DNA from: Spirosoma endbachense
GTDB lineage: Bacteria; Bacteroidota; Bacteroidia; Cytophagales; Spirosomataceae
DNA length: 64,000 bases
Reading direction: 5' to 3'
Assembly: GCF_010233585.1 (NCBI RefSeq)
Contig: NZ_CP045997.1
Location: forward strand, 7,433,270-7,497,269
Below are positions 19,381-29,200 of this stretch, one piece after another (positions within the stretch are counted from its first letter, which is position 1; every line of letters starts with the position of its first letter). The position numbers were made by a program, and so were the translations under genes. The notes under the pieces are model-generated. The model made no database searches, was not told the DNA's origin, and worked only from the letters and a program-made list of their open reading frames with translations.

Positions 19381-19410
19381 TGTTAATAGCTGAGCCATTA
19401 GTTATTAACA
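19381..19410. promoter_or_regulatory. imperfect 11-bp inverted repeat before a lipoprotein gene
   Basis: TGTTAATAGCT (19381-19391) pairs with AGTTATTAACA (19400-19410) at 10 of 11 positions around an 8-base spacer. It is AT-rich and lies 22 bases upstream of the lipoprotein ATG at 19358, where an operator would sit. It may instead be a chance palindrome. The rest of 19411-19701 shows no gene. Confidence 0.3.
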
Positions 19411-19701
19411 TATAATCAGGCTTAAATTTAGTTAAGAGCGTGAGGTTAGCTTTATACTCAATTAATTTCAACGTTCATAGCTTGTCGTATACGTGCCGTG
19501 CGATGGCTGCTGCAAAAGCTAATGTATGCTTGTTTTGGGGCAGTCTGCAAGAGTTTTCTGACCTGAACTAGTCCTATACCGGCAAACTGCCCGACTCACT
19601 GAACAGCTACTTTATTTTTGCAACAGCACTGCCGGAGCGGGATCATAACCGCTGAACTTATGTGAAAAGATTGGCAGTCTCTCCATTGGCTACACCTGAC
19701 T

Positions 19702-20421
19702 TTAGAAAATATACCCGACTATCAATGACAAATTTCTGTTTCGATAATCTACAGGTAGAGGAGCTGTATCTCGCTCGTTCGCTTCAGCGACATTTAACAA
19801 GCCCACCTGGTAGTCAAAACTTAAAACAACTTTCTTGTAGTCAATGCCAAGGCCTAAACTTATCCCGTAGTCTTGTCTTTTCAGGTTGTAGGGAGAATAC
19901 CTACGGTAGTCTTTACCAAACGTATCGCTTGTGAATCGTTTGTCATCTCTAACGGATGCGGGAATAGTTTTCTCTTTTATAATTTCCTTTCCTCCAATCC
20001 CATAGGCTATATAAGGGCCCGCATTGACACGCATTTTTGCCAAGTTTGACAAGTTAATTTTGTAACCCAACAGCAGAGGCAGTTGAAGATAAACCTGGTT
20101 CGTTGTGCTTTCCCAAAACGTAGTGGGAGGAGTAGTGCTACCAATCCAAATCTCGGCGCCCTGGTGTCTGGTTCCTTTCGTAGTCAGCGAAAGCCCTGAC
20201 TGGAAGTAAACAGAGTTTGTTACCGAGTAGTCAGTACTAAAGCCAACTTGATATCCCCATTTAGCTTTCGGGTTACCTCCATGCGTATAGTCATTGGTAA
20301 ATTCTTTGGCATTTGAAAAATTGACACCTGCTTTGACGCCAAATGAAAATCGCTTTTGCTGGCCAAATAATTCGCTACCCATAAACAACAAAGACAAAGT
20401 GATTGATAAAAAAAGCTTCAT
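19702..20421 (-). CDS. PorT-family outer-membrane beta-barrel protein
   Basis: The 239-residue product has a signal peptide (MKLFLSITLSLLFMGSELFG) and then RFSFGVKAGVNFSNAKEF, the usual opening strand of the PorT-type 'outer membrane protein beta-barrel' family. Strands follow through YQVGFSTDYSVTNSVYFQSG, PLLLGYKINL and YGISLGLGIDYKKVVLSFDY, to the terminal strand NLSLIVGYIF with Phe at the end. The family is abundant in Bacteroidota, mostly of unknown role. It is oriented with the two lipoprotein genes but separated from them by over 340 bases. Confidence 0.8.
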   Translation of the reverse strand: MKLFLSITLSLLFMGSELFGQQKRFSFGVKAGVNFSNAKEFTNDYTHGGNPKAKWGYQVGFSTDYSVTNSVYFQSGLSLTTKGTRHQGAEIWIGSTTPPTTFWESTTNQVYLQLPLLLGYKINLSNLAKMRVNAGPYIAYGIGGKEIIKEKTIPASVRDDKRFTSDTFGKDYRRYSPYNLKRQDYGISLGLGIDYKKVVLSFDYQVGLLNVAEANERDTAPLPVDYRNRNLSLIVGYIF

Positions 20422-20616
20422 ATAGCTTTGATTAGTAGTTAATTATGTAAGATAAGCGGAGAAGCACTTTTTTATGAGGCAACCAAGTTTATGCCGCCTG
20501 TTTTAGGAAGAGCCCGTTCCGGAGAAGAGGGTTGTAGGTAGACGCATCAATAAGGTGATTCTGTTGTATTAGGGCATGGCTACGGCACAGCTGGAGCTAT
20601 TTATTTCCTATTCTAA

Positions 20617-21306
20617 TTAATCAGTAACTACTAGATGTTGAGGAAAACCTATACCAGTTACACTAATTGTGTAAGTGCCGGGAAGTAACTCTTGCTCGAT
20701 GGGGGAGCCCAGTGAAAAGACGAGCTCGTTAGGGGCATTGCTGATACAGCCATTCAAGCAGGCTGCGTCCGCACTAATCCGGGTCACATGCCCCGTAACC
20801 ACATCCGTAAACAGGAGCATATCGACATGCGGATTGCTGTATAAGTTTTCGACCGGTAGGCGTAGGTCCAAGCGTTTTGTCTTTCGCGAAAATATAAATT
20901 GATCCGCAGTATTGCGGGCCTTCAACGGACCAGTAGCGACCACTACTAATTCATAAACAGCGGTTGTTTTCTGATTCCCTACTCGTAAGATTATTTTTTT
21001 TGGGTGATTAGAGGGGTTACAGGCACAGAAAGCTGACAAGTCTATGGTCTTATCGGCCATGACCCCATCCAGTACTTGCGTTCCCTGAGTTAACTCAAAA
21101 ACAGGTTGCAATCCTCCGTTCACAATGGCTGGCAACTGGACCGTGATTCGAGCGTTCGAGGCATCGAAACGGACATTTTGCGTGGGTATGCCGACGAATG
21201 ATATGGCTTTAATTGCGGGCTTCTCATCCGCCAGATTATCCTGTTGCTGGCAGGCCAGACTAAAAGTCCCCAGGCTAGCCATCAATAGCGTTGTTATTCT
21301 TTTCAT
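20617..21306 (-). CDS. hypothetical lipoprotein with Ig-like repeats, 229 aa
   Basis: The signal ends in a lipobox (FSLACQQQ), so the protein should be lipid-anchored. Two beta-type modules follow, the first from AIKAISFVGIPTQNVRFDAS to KTTAVYELVVVATG, which resembles the DUF5018/Ig-like repeats of Bacteroidota surface lipoproteins. The sequence CACNPSN has a Cys pair, as does DAACLNGCISN. The C-terminal end is LPGTYTISVTGIGFPQHLVV. Surface glycan or protein binding is a guess from the fold. The gene is alone; about 200 bases on each side show no gene. Confidence 0.65.
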   Translation of the reverse strand: MKRITTLLMASLGTFSLACQQQDNLADEKPAIKAISFVGIPTQNVRFDASNARITVQLPAIVNGGLQPVFELTQGTQVLDGVMADKTIDLSAFCACNPSNHPKKIILRVGNQKTTAVYELVVVATGPLKARNTADQFIFSRKTKRLDLRLPVENLYSNPHVDMLLFTDVVTGHVTRISADAACLNGCISNAPNELVFSLGSPIEQELLPGTYTISVTGIGFPQHLVVTD

Positions 21307-21555
21307 AGGAATCAGGGATTGAGGTAAGAGACATACTAGACCACTTCTACTGGATAAAGGTTGTATTGTCTGTTGTATAATCCCTCAACGCTAAGTTAGC
21401 CTACTTTGTCGAGGCCTTCAGGCGATGAAATCAATGCACGTTGATCACCACCGTTGCCCTGGATTCAGTCCATAATGTATAGCTCATTTCCCTGAGCAAT
21501 CAGGCTCCGGCAGTAGCCTTCCAGCCGTCTATCAACTACGCCCTAACCGTAAAGA

Positions 21556-24500
21556 TCAATTTTGATTAGCAGTTAAGTTTAATTTACTGTTGGGGCTAAA
21601 CAGTAGCCGGCCAGCAGCTCCATAATTAATCCGAAGGACCTGCCCCGTGTAATCAACAGGCAATGTAACAGCATGATTTAATGTGACCCTGTCTGCGGCA
21701 AGAGGGATTCGACTACACGACCAGACAGCCCCATCATTCCACTCGCCAGCCTTTACCGTGTACATACTCGAACAAAGACCGCTTGTCTGAAAGTTAACCG
21801 AGGCAGAGAAATTCGATCGCTCAGTAGCCGAACAGATTGCCTGAATCTGCCATTCATAAGCCGTCTCAGGTGTTAGTCCACTCAGATCCGTATAGCCATT
21901 CCCGTTGTAACTGGTCAAATTAGGCAACATTGTCCAGGTAGCCGTTCCCACTATCCGGTAGCGAGCTTCGTAACGGGTATCGACAGTTGCCCACGAAAAA
22001 CTCCAGTTAATACGGGCCGAAGTAGTCGTTAGGGCGCTGGTAGTTAGGTTAAATGGAATAGTACAGGCCATTGTCGTGAATTGACTGGTCGCCCATACAT
22101 CCGAGGTCATTGCTTCGCTACAAAGGGTTCGAACTTGCCAATCGTAGGCAGTATTAATCTGTAGGCTCGACAGTTCAAGCCTGGTAGCAGCCAAATTGCT
22201 GGTTGTAATCCAGTCTGTAGCTCCTACCAATCGATACCGCACGTCATACAGTTCACTGCCTAAACCAGCCGAAGCCCAAACCAGGGTAGCTGACGTCATT
22301 TGAGTGGAAGCACCTAAACCTGTAGGCGTTGCACATCGGGTGATAAAATCGGGTCCGATAACAAAATCTGAATTTTCACCGGGTGCGCAATTGGTCTGAA
22401 TCTGCCATTCATACTGCTTGCGGGGCAGCAAGCCCGCCAAATCAATATACCCCGCCCCACTCGAACTGGTCAGATTGTCGAGAAAGATCCAGTTATTGGC
22501 GCCGATCTCCCGGTATAAAAGCCGATAGCGGGTATCGGCATTCGCATAGGCAAAGCCCCAGTATAGCCGGGCCGAGGTAGGATTGCTCTTCACCGATAAG
22601 CCAGTGGGTGATCCGCAGCTGGCTGTACGAAAGGTAGAGAGGCTGGAATAATCGCCGTAGGAGCCATTCGAACAGCGTGCCCGGACTTGCCACTCGTACT
22701 GGGTGTTTATCGTTAGGCCTGTGACCAGAGTATTGGGGTTAACTAACCCGCTGACTGTTAGCCAGTCTGAGCTGCCGCTCTGTCGATAGCGTACCTCATA
22801 ACTGGCTCCGGTTTCGGTCGCAGACCAGGTCAATGAAGCTGAGGTAACCTGAACAGCTGGAAAATAAGCTGGCGTTGGTATCAGACACCGGAGTGAAATA
22901 GTAGGCCCTGCCGTGAACGTTGTACTTTCCGTTGCCGAACAGTTGGCCCGGACCTGCCACTCGTACTGAAATTGGCTATTTAGTCCAGTCAGGGTATAGC
23001 TGTTGACCCCAGGTAATGGTAAGTTGCTAATCGTTGTCCAATCAGGTGAGCCTACTGACCGATACTGCAAATCAAAACGTATCCCTTCATCGGAAGCTTG
23101 TCCCCAATTGAGCTTCGCCGTCGTTGATGAAACATCTTGTATTATTAACCGATCCGGGGCATTGCAGCCGGTGGAAAAGGTAGTAACCGGCGAATAACCG
23201 GAGTAGGCATTGACGGCGCATCGGGTTCGCAGGCGGGCCTCGTAGGTCGTTTGGGGCGACAAACCTGCTAACAGACGAGAATTATAGGAGCTGAAGTTGT
23301 TGATCCCCGAGACGATACTCCAGGTTGTAGTGCCCACCGGGCGATACTCCAGCTCGTAGAAACTACCTGGTTCGGGTACCCCCGCAAAGCCCCAGGACAT
23401 GTCTGCGGCCGTAGCAGACGCCCTGGCTGTGAGACCTAAGGGCGTCAACCCACAAAAGGTAGTAAAGGTATTCGGGGTAGTAAAGTCTGTCATCTCTGTT
23501 GATGAGCAGACACTTCTAACCTGAACTTCATACGTAGTGTTGTTGGCCAGTCCGGTGAGCGAGTAGCTGGAAGTTGTTAAACTACTAACACTATTCCAGA
23601 CTGGTGTTCCAACTGGACGATACCGTAACTCGAAAGTCCGGGCTGGGTCAGAAAAGGAGGTAAACCAGCTCACCAGCGCTGAGGTTGATCGCACAGAGGA
23701 GGTAAAGGCTGAATTAGGTGCCTGACAGGAATAGGTGGTAAAGGTGAGCGGGCTGGTGAAGGTGGATTGATCCGTTGCCGAACAAACGCCCTGAACTCTT
23801 AATTCGTACGGAGTAGAAGCACTCAGGCCAGTGAGGGAATACGGACCAATTGTTAAGCCGGTTATGGCAGCCCAATCAGCAGATCCCACGGCCCTCCACT
23901 GAAGGGTAACCGTTTGGGCATCAGTCTCTCTGTTCCAATTTGCGGAAGCTGATATACGGGCTGGAGCAGCATTGACAAATTGAGGTACGGGACATAAGGG
24001 CTTGAAGGTTACCGATTCAGTATAAGTATTCGAATCCGTTGCCTTGACGCGCCATTCGTAAGTTGTATACTCAAACAAAGTAGAAAGACGTGTGTTGGTT
24101 ACGCCTACATTCGGGATAAGCTCCCACGTCGGGCTCCCTATGGTTCGCCACTGGACGTCGTAGGTTATATTTTCTCCCAGGCTAGTCCAGTTGAGCTGGG
24201 CGCTTGTCTCCGTAATCTGAGTAGTTGTCAGGCCTGTCACCATGCCGCTCGATGAAGGAGTTCGAATACTGACTGTAGGGCTCAGACTACCCGTTGTGGT
24301 GTTGGATGGACGGATACGATAATAATACTGAACACCCAGTTGGGTCGTATAGTCACTATAGGAGGTCTCATCGGGTCCGACTCCGCCAATCGCTACAAAA
24401 CCGCTCGTCGGCGAGGTTGAGCGTTCAATGAAATACCCCATTTCGTTACTCGAATTATCCTGCCAGGTTACCGTAACGAATCCATTGGTCAACTGGGCCA

Positions 24501-25473
24501 CCACCAAACTAGGCGCAACCATCTCCGTGGGCGGGGCCGTCAGGGAGTAGCTGGTATGCGACTGGCGTAAGGCCAACCCTTCCTGCATCCGATCAAACTG
24601 CCCTGAGGTAAAGCTATAGGTGAGCGGGAAATAATACGACATGAGATTTGTAATCTGGGGTGCATACGGCTCTCCATTGGCATCACGGGCGGTGCTGTTG
24701 GGATCATAACCAATATCTACACCTCTACTTCGAATCACACTCGCTCCCGGTATCAGGTAGGGGTCAGCGGGAGTATCGCAGATCAAATCGCCCTGCGTGG
24801 TACAATTGGCTCCGGTTCCTCGTGTTACCAGTTCAGCCGTCGTCCCGGTACCCGGCCGTTGCCCGAATGTATGAATCAGGCTAAAATTGTGGCCTAATTC
24901 ATGGGGCATTATACGGTGTCCATCCGCATAGACAAATGAGCGCGTTGACCGGAGATCATCATTGGGGTAGTAAGCATAGCCTCCTAAATTAGGGCTAGCA
25001 AATCGGTTTACGTAATATTGGTTCATAGCATTAGGCACATCATGACCATCCACGGATGCCCCATCTGGATAGGGGAAATACGAAAAGAGCTGATCATCAT
25101 CAATAAAATCGGGCGTTGTTCCGGCAAAATAGAACTGAATACCTGCACCATTTAGGAGAAAATACTGATTCGTTTTGGCCAGAGCATCATTGATGGTCGA
25201 TAGCAATGTCCCTAATGTCCCGCTGCTGTTACGAATGATATGAGGTCGAATAGGCACATAGGTAATGGCGGTAAAAGCTACTCCTGATGCCCGCTTGCGT
25301 TCTAAAGCCAATTTACCCTGATTGATCAAAGACAATGCCTGGGCAGGAGTTAAGTCAAGTGTGCCACATAGTGTCGAATCGGATGGTTGGCTGGTCTGGG
25401 CGACCAGGGATATGGCCGAAAAACTATAAAACAGCCAACCAATTAACAAGACACGTAAATACAGGTAGCTCAT
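21556..25473 (-). CDS. secreted zinc metallopeptidase (M43/metzincin-like) with ten FN3 domains
   Basis: This 1305-residue paralogue of the protein at 10799-14143 has a signal peptide (SAISLVAQ), then a nearly matching propeptide (LTPAQALSLINQGKLALERK) and catalytic domain. HELGHNFSLIH provides zinc ligands His191, His195 and His201 with catalytic Glu192, and NLMSYYF is the Met-turn. Ten FN3 domains follow, against eight in the paralogue, which accounts for the 191 extra residues. The same C-terminal domain closes it (MYTVKAGEWNDGAVWSCSRI...DRVTLNHAV). It should act outside the cell or on the surface. The gene faces the opposite way from its paralogue. No adjacent gene suggests a substrate. 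Confidence 0.8.
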   Translation of the reverse strand: MSYLYLRVLLIGWLFYSFSAISLVAQTSQPSDSTLCGTLDLTPAQALSLINQGKLALERKRASGVAFTAITYVPIRPHIIRNSSGTLGTLLSTINDALAKTNQYFLLNGAGIQFYFAGTTPDFIDDDQLFSYFPYPDGASVDGHDVPNAMNQYYVNRFASPNLGGYAYYPNDDLRSTRSFVYADGHRIMPHELGHNFSLIHTFGQRPGTGTTAELVTRGTGANCTTQGDLICDTPADPYLIPGASVIRSRGVDIGYDPNSTARDANGEPYAPQITNLMSYYFPLTYSFTSGQFDRMQEGLALRQSHTSYSLTAPPTEMVAPSLVVAQLTNGFVTVTWQDNSSNEMGYFIERSTSPTSGFVAIGGVGPDETSYSDYTTQLGVQYYYRIRPSNTTTGSLSPTVSIRTPSSSGMVTGLTTTQITETSAQLNWTSLGENITYDVQWRTIGSPTWELIPNVGVTNTRLSTLFEYTTYEWRVKATDSNTYTESVTFKPLCPVPQFVNAAPARISASANWNRETDAQTVTLQWRAVGSADWAAITGLTIGPYSLTGLSASTPYELRVQGVCSATDQSTFTSPLTFTTYSCQAPNSAFTSSVRSTSALVSWFTSFSDPARTFELRYRPVGTPVWNSVSSLTTSSYSLTGLANNTTYEVQVRSVCSSTEMTDFTTPNTFTTFCGLTPLGLTARASATAADMSWGFAGVPEPGSFYELEYRPVGTTTWSIVSGINNFSSYNSRLLAGLSPQTTYEARLRTRCAVNAYSGYSPVTTFSTGCNAPDRLIIQDVSSTTAKLNWGQASDEGIRFDLQYRSVGSPDWTTISNLPLPGVNSYTLTGLNSQFQYEWQVRANCSATESTTFTAGPTISLRCLIPTPAYFPAVQVTSASLTWSATETGASYEVRYRQSGSSDWLTVSGLVNPNTLVTGLTINTQYEWQVRARCSNGSYGDYSSLSTFRTASCGSPTGLSVKSNPTSARLYWGFAYANADTRYRLLYREIGANNWIFLDNLTSSSGAGYIDLAGLLPRKQYEWQIQTNCAPGENSDFVIGPDFITRCATPTGLGASTQMTSATLVWASAGLGSELYDVRYRLVGATDWITTSNLAATRLELSSLQINTAYDWQVRTLCSEAMTSDVWATSQFTTMACTIPFNLTTSALTTTSARINWSFSWATVDTRYEARYRIVGTATWTMLPNLTSYNGNGYTDLSGLTPETAYEWQIQAICSATERSNFSASVNFQTSGLCSSMYTVKAGEWNDGAVWSCSRIPLAADRVTLNHAVTLPVDYTGQVLRINYGAAGRLLFSPNSKLNLTANQN

Positions 25474-25677
25474 GGGTAGACAGAAGGTGTAGAGGTATTC
25501 CGATAAGTCGTTGGGAGAAAAGGAAGCTATGACTAAGCTAATTTTAACCCCTTAAAAATAGTTTAGCCAACTAATAGTATGGGGACGAAAGCTATCAATA
25601 TGGGGACATTTTCAAACACATCAGACGCTTATATAAGCTGTAGTGTAAGCTGAGGAGTTGTTGCCCTGCCTTGCAGC

Positions 25678-25872
25678 TTCTGATTGAAGAAACGACCAAC
25701 GTATGCAGGATACGTTCGGTGATGGCTGAATGAACCCTCGATGGCTATAAGCCGATTGGTAAACAACTGGTAGCGCGTCTCTAGCCTGTATAGATACGCT
25801 CCTTTCTGATCTAGATAGCCTGCAAAGTGAGGATAGAAGGAAACGCCCGATTTTTGCAGAAATCGCGCATTC
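25678..25872 (+). ncRNA. candidate structured RNA, copy B
   Basis: This is the second copy of the element at 2867-3066. Hairpin 1 (25698-25716) has the same 7-bp stem AACGTAT/ATACGTT. Hairpin 2 is GGCT-ATA-AGCC (25743-25753). Hairpin 3 pairs GCGTCTCTA (25775-25783) with TAGATACGC (25791-25799) with one mismatch; copy A forms a hairpin at the same place from other bases. A last hairpin at 25843-25868 matches the terminator position of copy A but lacks a T run. Minus-strand frames of 137 and 91 codons cross it, but they align with copy A only through shifts and stops, so I do not accept them as genes. The rest of 25474-26219 shows nothing else. Confidence 0.45.
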
Positions 25873-26219
25873 TGATATGCCAGGCAGTAAATGCAAGAAT
25901 TCAAGCCCGTAATTTCTCTCGGCGAACTGCTGAGTATATTTACTAGGTAATGAAAAAAGTTGATATGTAGTACATCTAATAAGATCGTATTTACGTATAT
26001 ACCCCTGATTTTTTGTCTGATTGGCTAAAATCATGCCCTTTCTGTTTATCCTCGACCAACTTTCTCTTCGGCTTATGACTACACCAGTACATCTCTTTGC
26101 CCCTCTGGCAGGATTTTCAGTAAGTCCTTCACCTGCTGGGCATTAGGCTCCTTTTATTTATCCGCCAATCAATTCATAGCAAGTCAGTTGTTCACTCCCT
26201 TTAACTCAACTCCTTCTGT

Positions 26220-29200
26220 ATGTCCTCTTTTCTACCGTTCGTTTTTCCTCAGTGGCTGGCGATCTATTGCCGCGCTCAAATGTTCTGGCTGGTTTATTTA
26301 CTAGTGGGTGGACTGTTGATAATCCCGTCCAGGCTTGTAGCCCAATGCTTTCTACCCGCTACCAATTATGGGGTAGGCACTGAACCCCGATCGGTGACGG
26401 TGAGTGATGTCAACGCCGATGGTCATGTGGATATCATTTCAGCGAATAATACCAGTAACAATGTCTCCGTGCTGTTGGGGAAAGCGGAAGGAGGGTTTGC
26501 CTCAGCGATCAACTACCCGACAGGGATTAATCCTCGATCAGTAGTGGCCGGGGATGTGAATGGAGATGGACGACCAGATCTCATCACGGCCAATGCTACC
26601 AGTAACACTGTGTCAATATTACTGGGAGATGGAGCCGGAGGCTTTGCGTCCCCTGTCAATTTCCCAGTAGGGTCTGCACCTGTTTCGGTAGCGATAAGTG
26701 ATATCAACGCCGATAGTCATCTGGATCTCATCACCGCCAATTATAACAGTAACACTGTGTCAATATTACTGGGAGATGGAGCCGGAAGCTTTGCTACTCC
26801 TATGGACTATCCAATAGTGGATTCTCCATTTTCGGTGTGGGCGGCCGATGTTTATGGAGATGGTAAAATCAGTATTGTCACGGCGAATGGTTTTAGTGAC
26901 AACGTATCGATACTCCCCGGCGTGGGGGATGGCAGCTTCCGCCCGGCAGTAAACTGGGCCGTTGGAGACGGGCCTTCCGGCGTAGTAGTGAGCAATATCA
27001 ACGGCGATTTAAGTCCCGATATCATCACCGCCAATTCATCGGATAATTCTGTGACGGTACTTCGTGGGCAACTTGGAGGAGTCTTTTCGGCGACCAGCTA
27101 TCCCGTTGGGGCAGTGCCTTTTAATATGACAGTAAGTGATGTCAATGCCGATGGGCATCTGGATATTATTTCAGCTAATAATTTTAGTGACAATGTCTCC
27201 GTGCTGCTGGGAAATGGAGCCGGAAGCTTTGCGGCTGCGATCAATTACCCTGTAGATGATCAACCTTACTTTGTCGTGGTCAGTGATCTTAACGCTGACG
27301 GTCGTCCCGATATCATTACCGCCAATGCTGGCAGTAACAATATCTCGGTGCTATATGGCAGTACGCCAGTAGTCATCACCCAGCAGCCCGTCAGCAGTTC
27401 TTCGGTAGCCGCCGGAGCCAATGTGCGGGTACAGGTGGGTATCAGTGGCACAACCACCAGCTTGCAGTGGTATAACCAGGCCGGTATTGTCAGCGGGCAA
27501 ACATCAGCTACCTTGACGCTCAATGGAGTCACTGTCAGTCAGTCAGGCAGCTACTCACTGGTGGCAACCAGTGCCTGCAACTCCCTGACCACGAATGCCT
27601 TCACGCTCACCGTGAATAACCCACCGGCTGCCCCGTCTGTCATCACACCGGCTAATGGGGGGATTTTCAACGACAACACACCGGAGTGTAGCGGAACCGC
27701 TCCAGCCAACAGTACGGTCTTGGTGTATATCGATAACGTGCTGAGCGGCACGACTACCGCAGGCCAGACAGGCAACTGGAGCTATTCTCCAGCTACTCCG
27801 CTGACCGATGCGCCCCATACGGTTCATGCCATCGCCCGACTCAATGGCCTCGATAGCCCTCTCAGCAATACCAACTCCTTCCAGCTGGATACCTCCCCTC
27901 CCGAAACGTCCTTTTCGACGACTCCTCCGCTGATTACCAGCAGCACCTCGGCACTGTTTAGATTCTCCAACTCTGAAGGCGGCTCCACTTTCCAGTTTAG
28001 TCTGGATGGGAGTGAATATCAACAGAGATCGTTTAGTAACCAGTCCTATTCGGGGCTGGTGGAGGGCGACCATACGTTCCGGGTAAGGGCTGTCGACCAG
28101 GCGGGTAACGTGGACCCTACACCGGCCACCTACACCTGGACAATTGACACCACCCCGCCCAGCGTTACCATCAGCTCCTCGGCGGGGCCATCGGGCAGTA
28201 CCATCACCGGCCCTATTACCCTGACCCTTGCCTTCTCGGAAGCCGTCACAGGGGTTGAGACCGGCGATCTCAGCCTTACCAACGCCACGGTGACGGACCT
28301 GGCGACCCTGGATAATATTCGCTATACGGGGAGTCTCACCCCGACCAGTCCGGGGGCACTCTCCGTGAGTGTGCCCAGCGAAGTGGCCCAGGATGCGGCC
28401 GGCAACCTCAATAATCCGTCTAACACCTACAGCCTGAATTACCAGCCTGGTCCCAGTCTGAGTGGCTTTGCTCCACTGAGTGGGACCGTTTGCGCGGGTA
28501 GTCCCCTTACGTTCACCGCGACAGTGGGCAACCTGACGGGAGCCTATAGCTTCACGCTGACCAACGGGCAGGACACCCCCACGACAGGGAGCTCCTCAAC
28601 CGGTGCTTTTCAGCAAACACTGACGGCTTCTGATTCGGGATCACAAAGCTATACGCTGACGGTGAGTGCCAATGGGATGAATGCCTCGGCAACAGCATCG
28701 GTACAGGTCAATGCGCTACCGGTAGCTACCCTGCAAAACAATGGACCCCTGACCTGCGCCCAGACCAGTGTGACCCTAACCGCCAGTGGAGGAGGGACAT
28801 ACAGTTTTGGTGGACCCACTGGCCCCATTACCGGCAGCGGCAACTCGGCCACTGTGAGTCAGGAAGGGGTTTACTCGGTTACCGTACTCTCGGGCAGTGG
28901 CTGCTCAGCGGTGGCATCAACCACCGTTACCAGTAACACCGCTGTGGCTGCGCCCGGTCTGCAAGCCTCGGCAACCTCGACTTCCAACCAACCCGTCTCC
29001 GTGACCGCTACGGGTTGTGCGGGAACAGTGAACTGGTCACCACAAGGAGGAGGTACAGGTCAGGCAAACGGTACTATTTATACCTTTAGCCAGCCGGGCA
29101 ATTATACGCTCACGGCTACCTGCTCGGTAGGCAACTGCACCAGCCCGCAAGCTAGTCCGGTCAGTTTGCAGATCCTGCCGGGTGGCTTTGCCATTACCAA

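Noticed and set aside
25621..26034. 137-codon minus-strand frame across RNA element B
   Set aside because: It aligns with copy A only through shifts and stops, and the conserved hairpins explain the similarity better.
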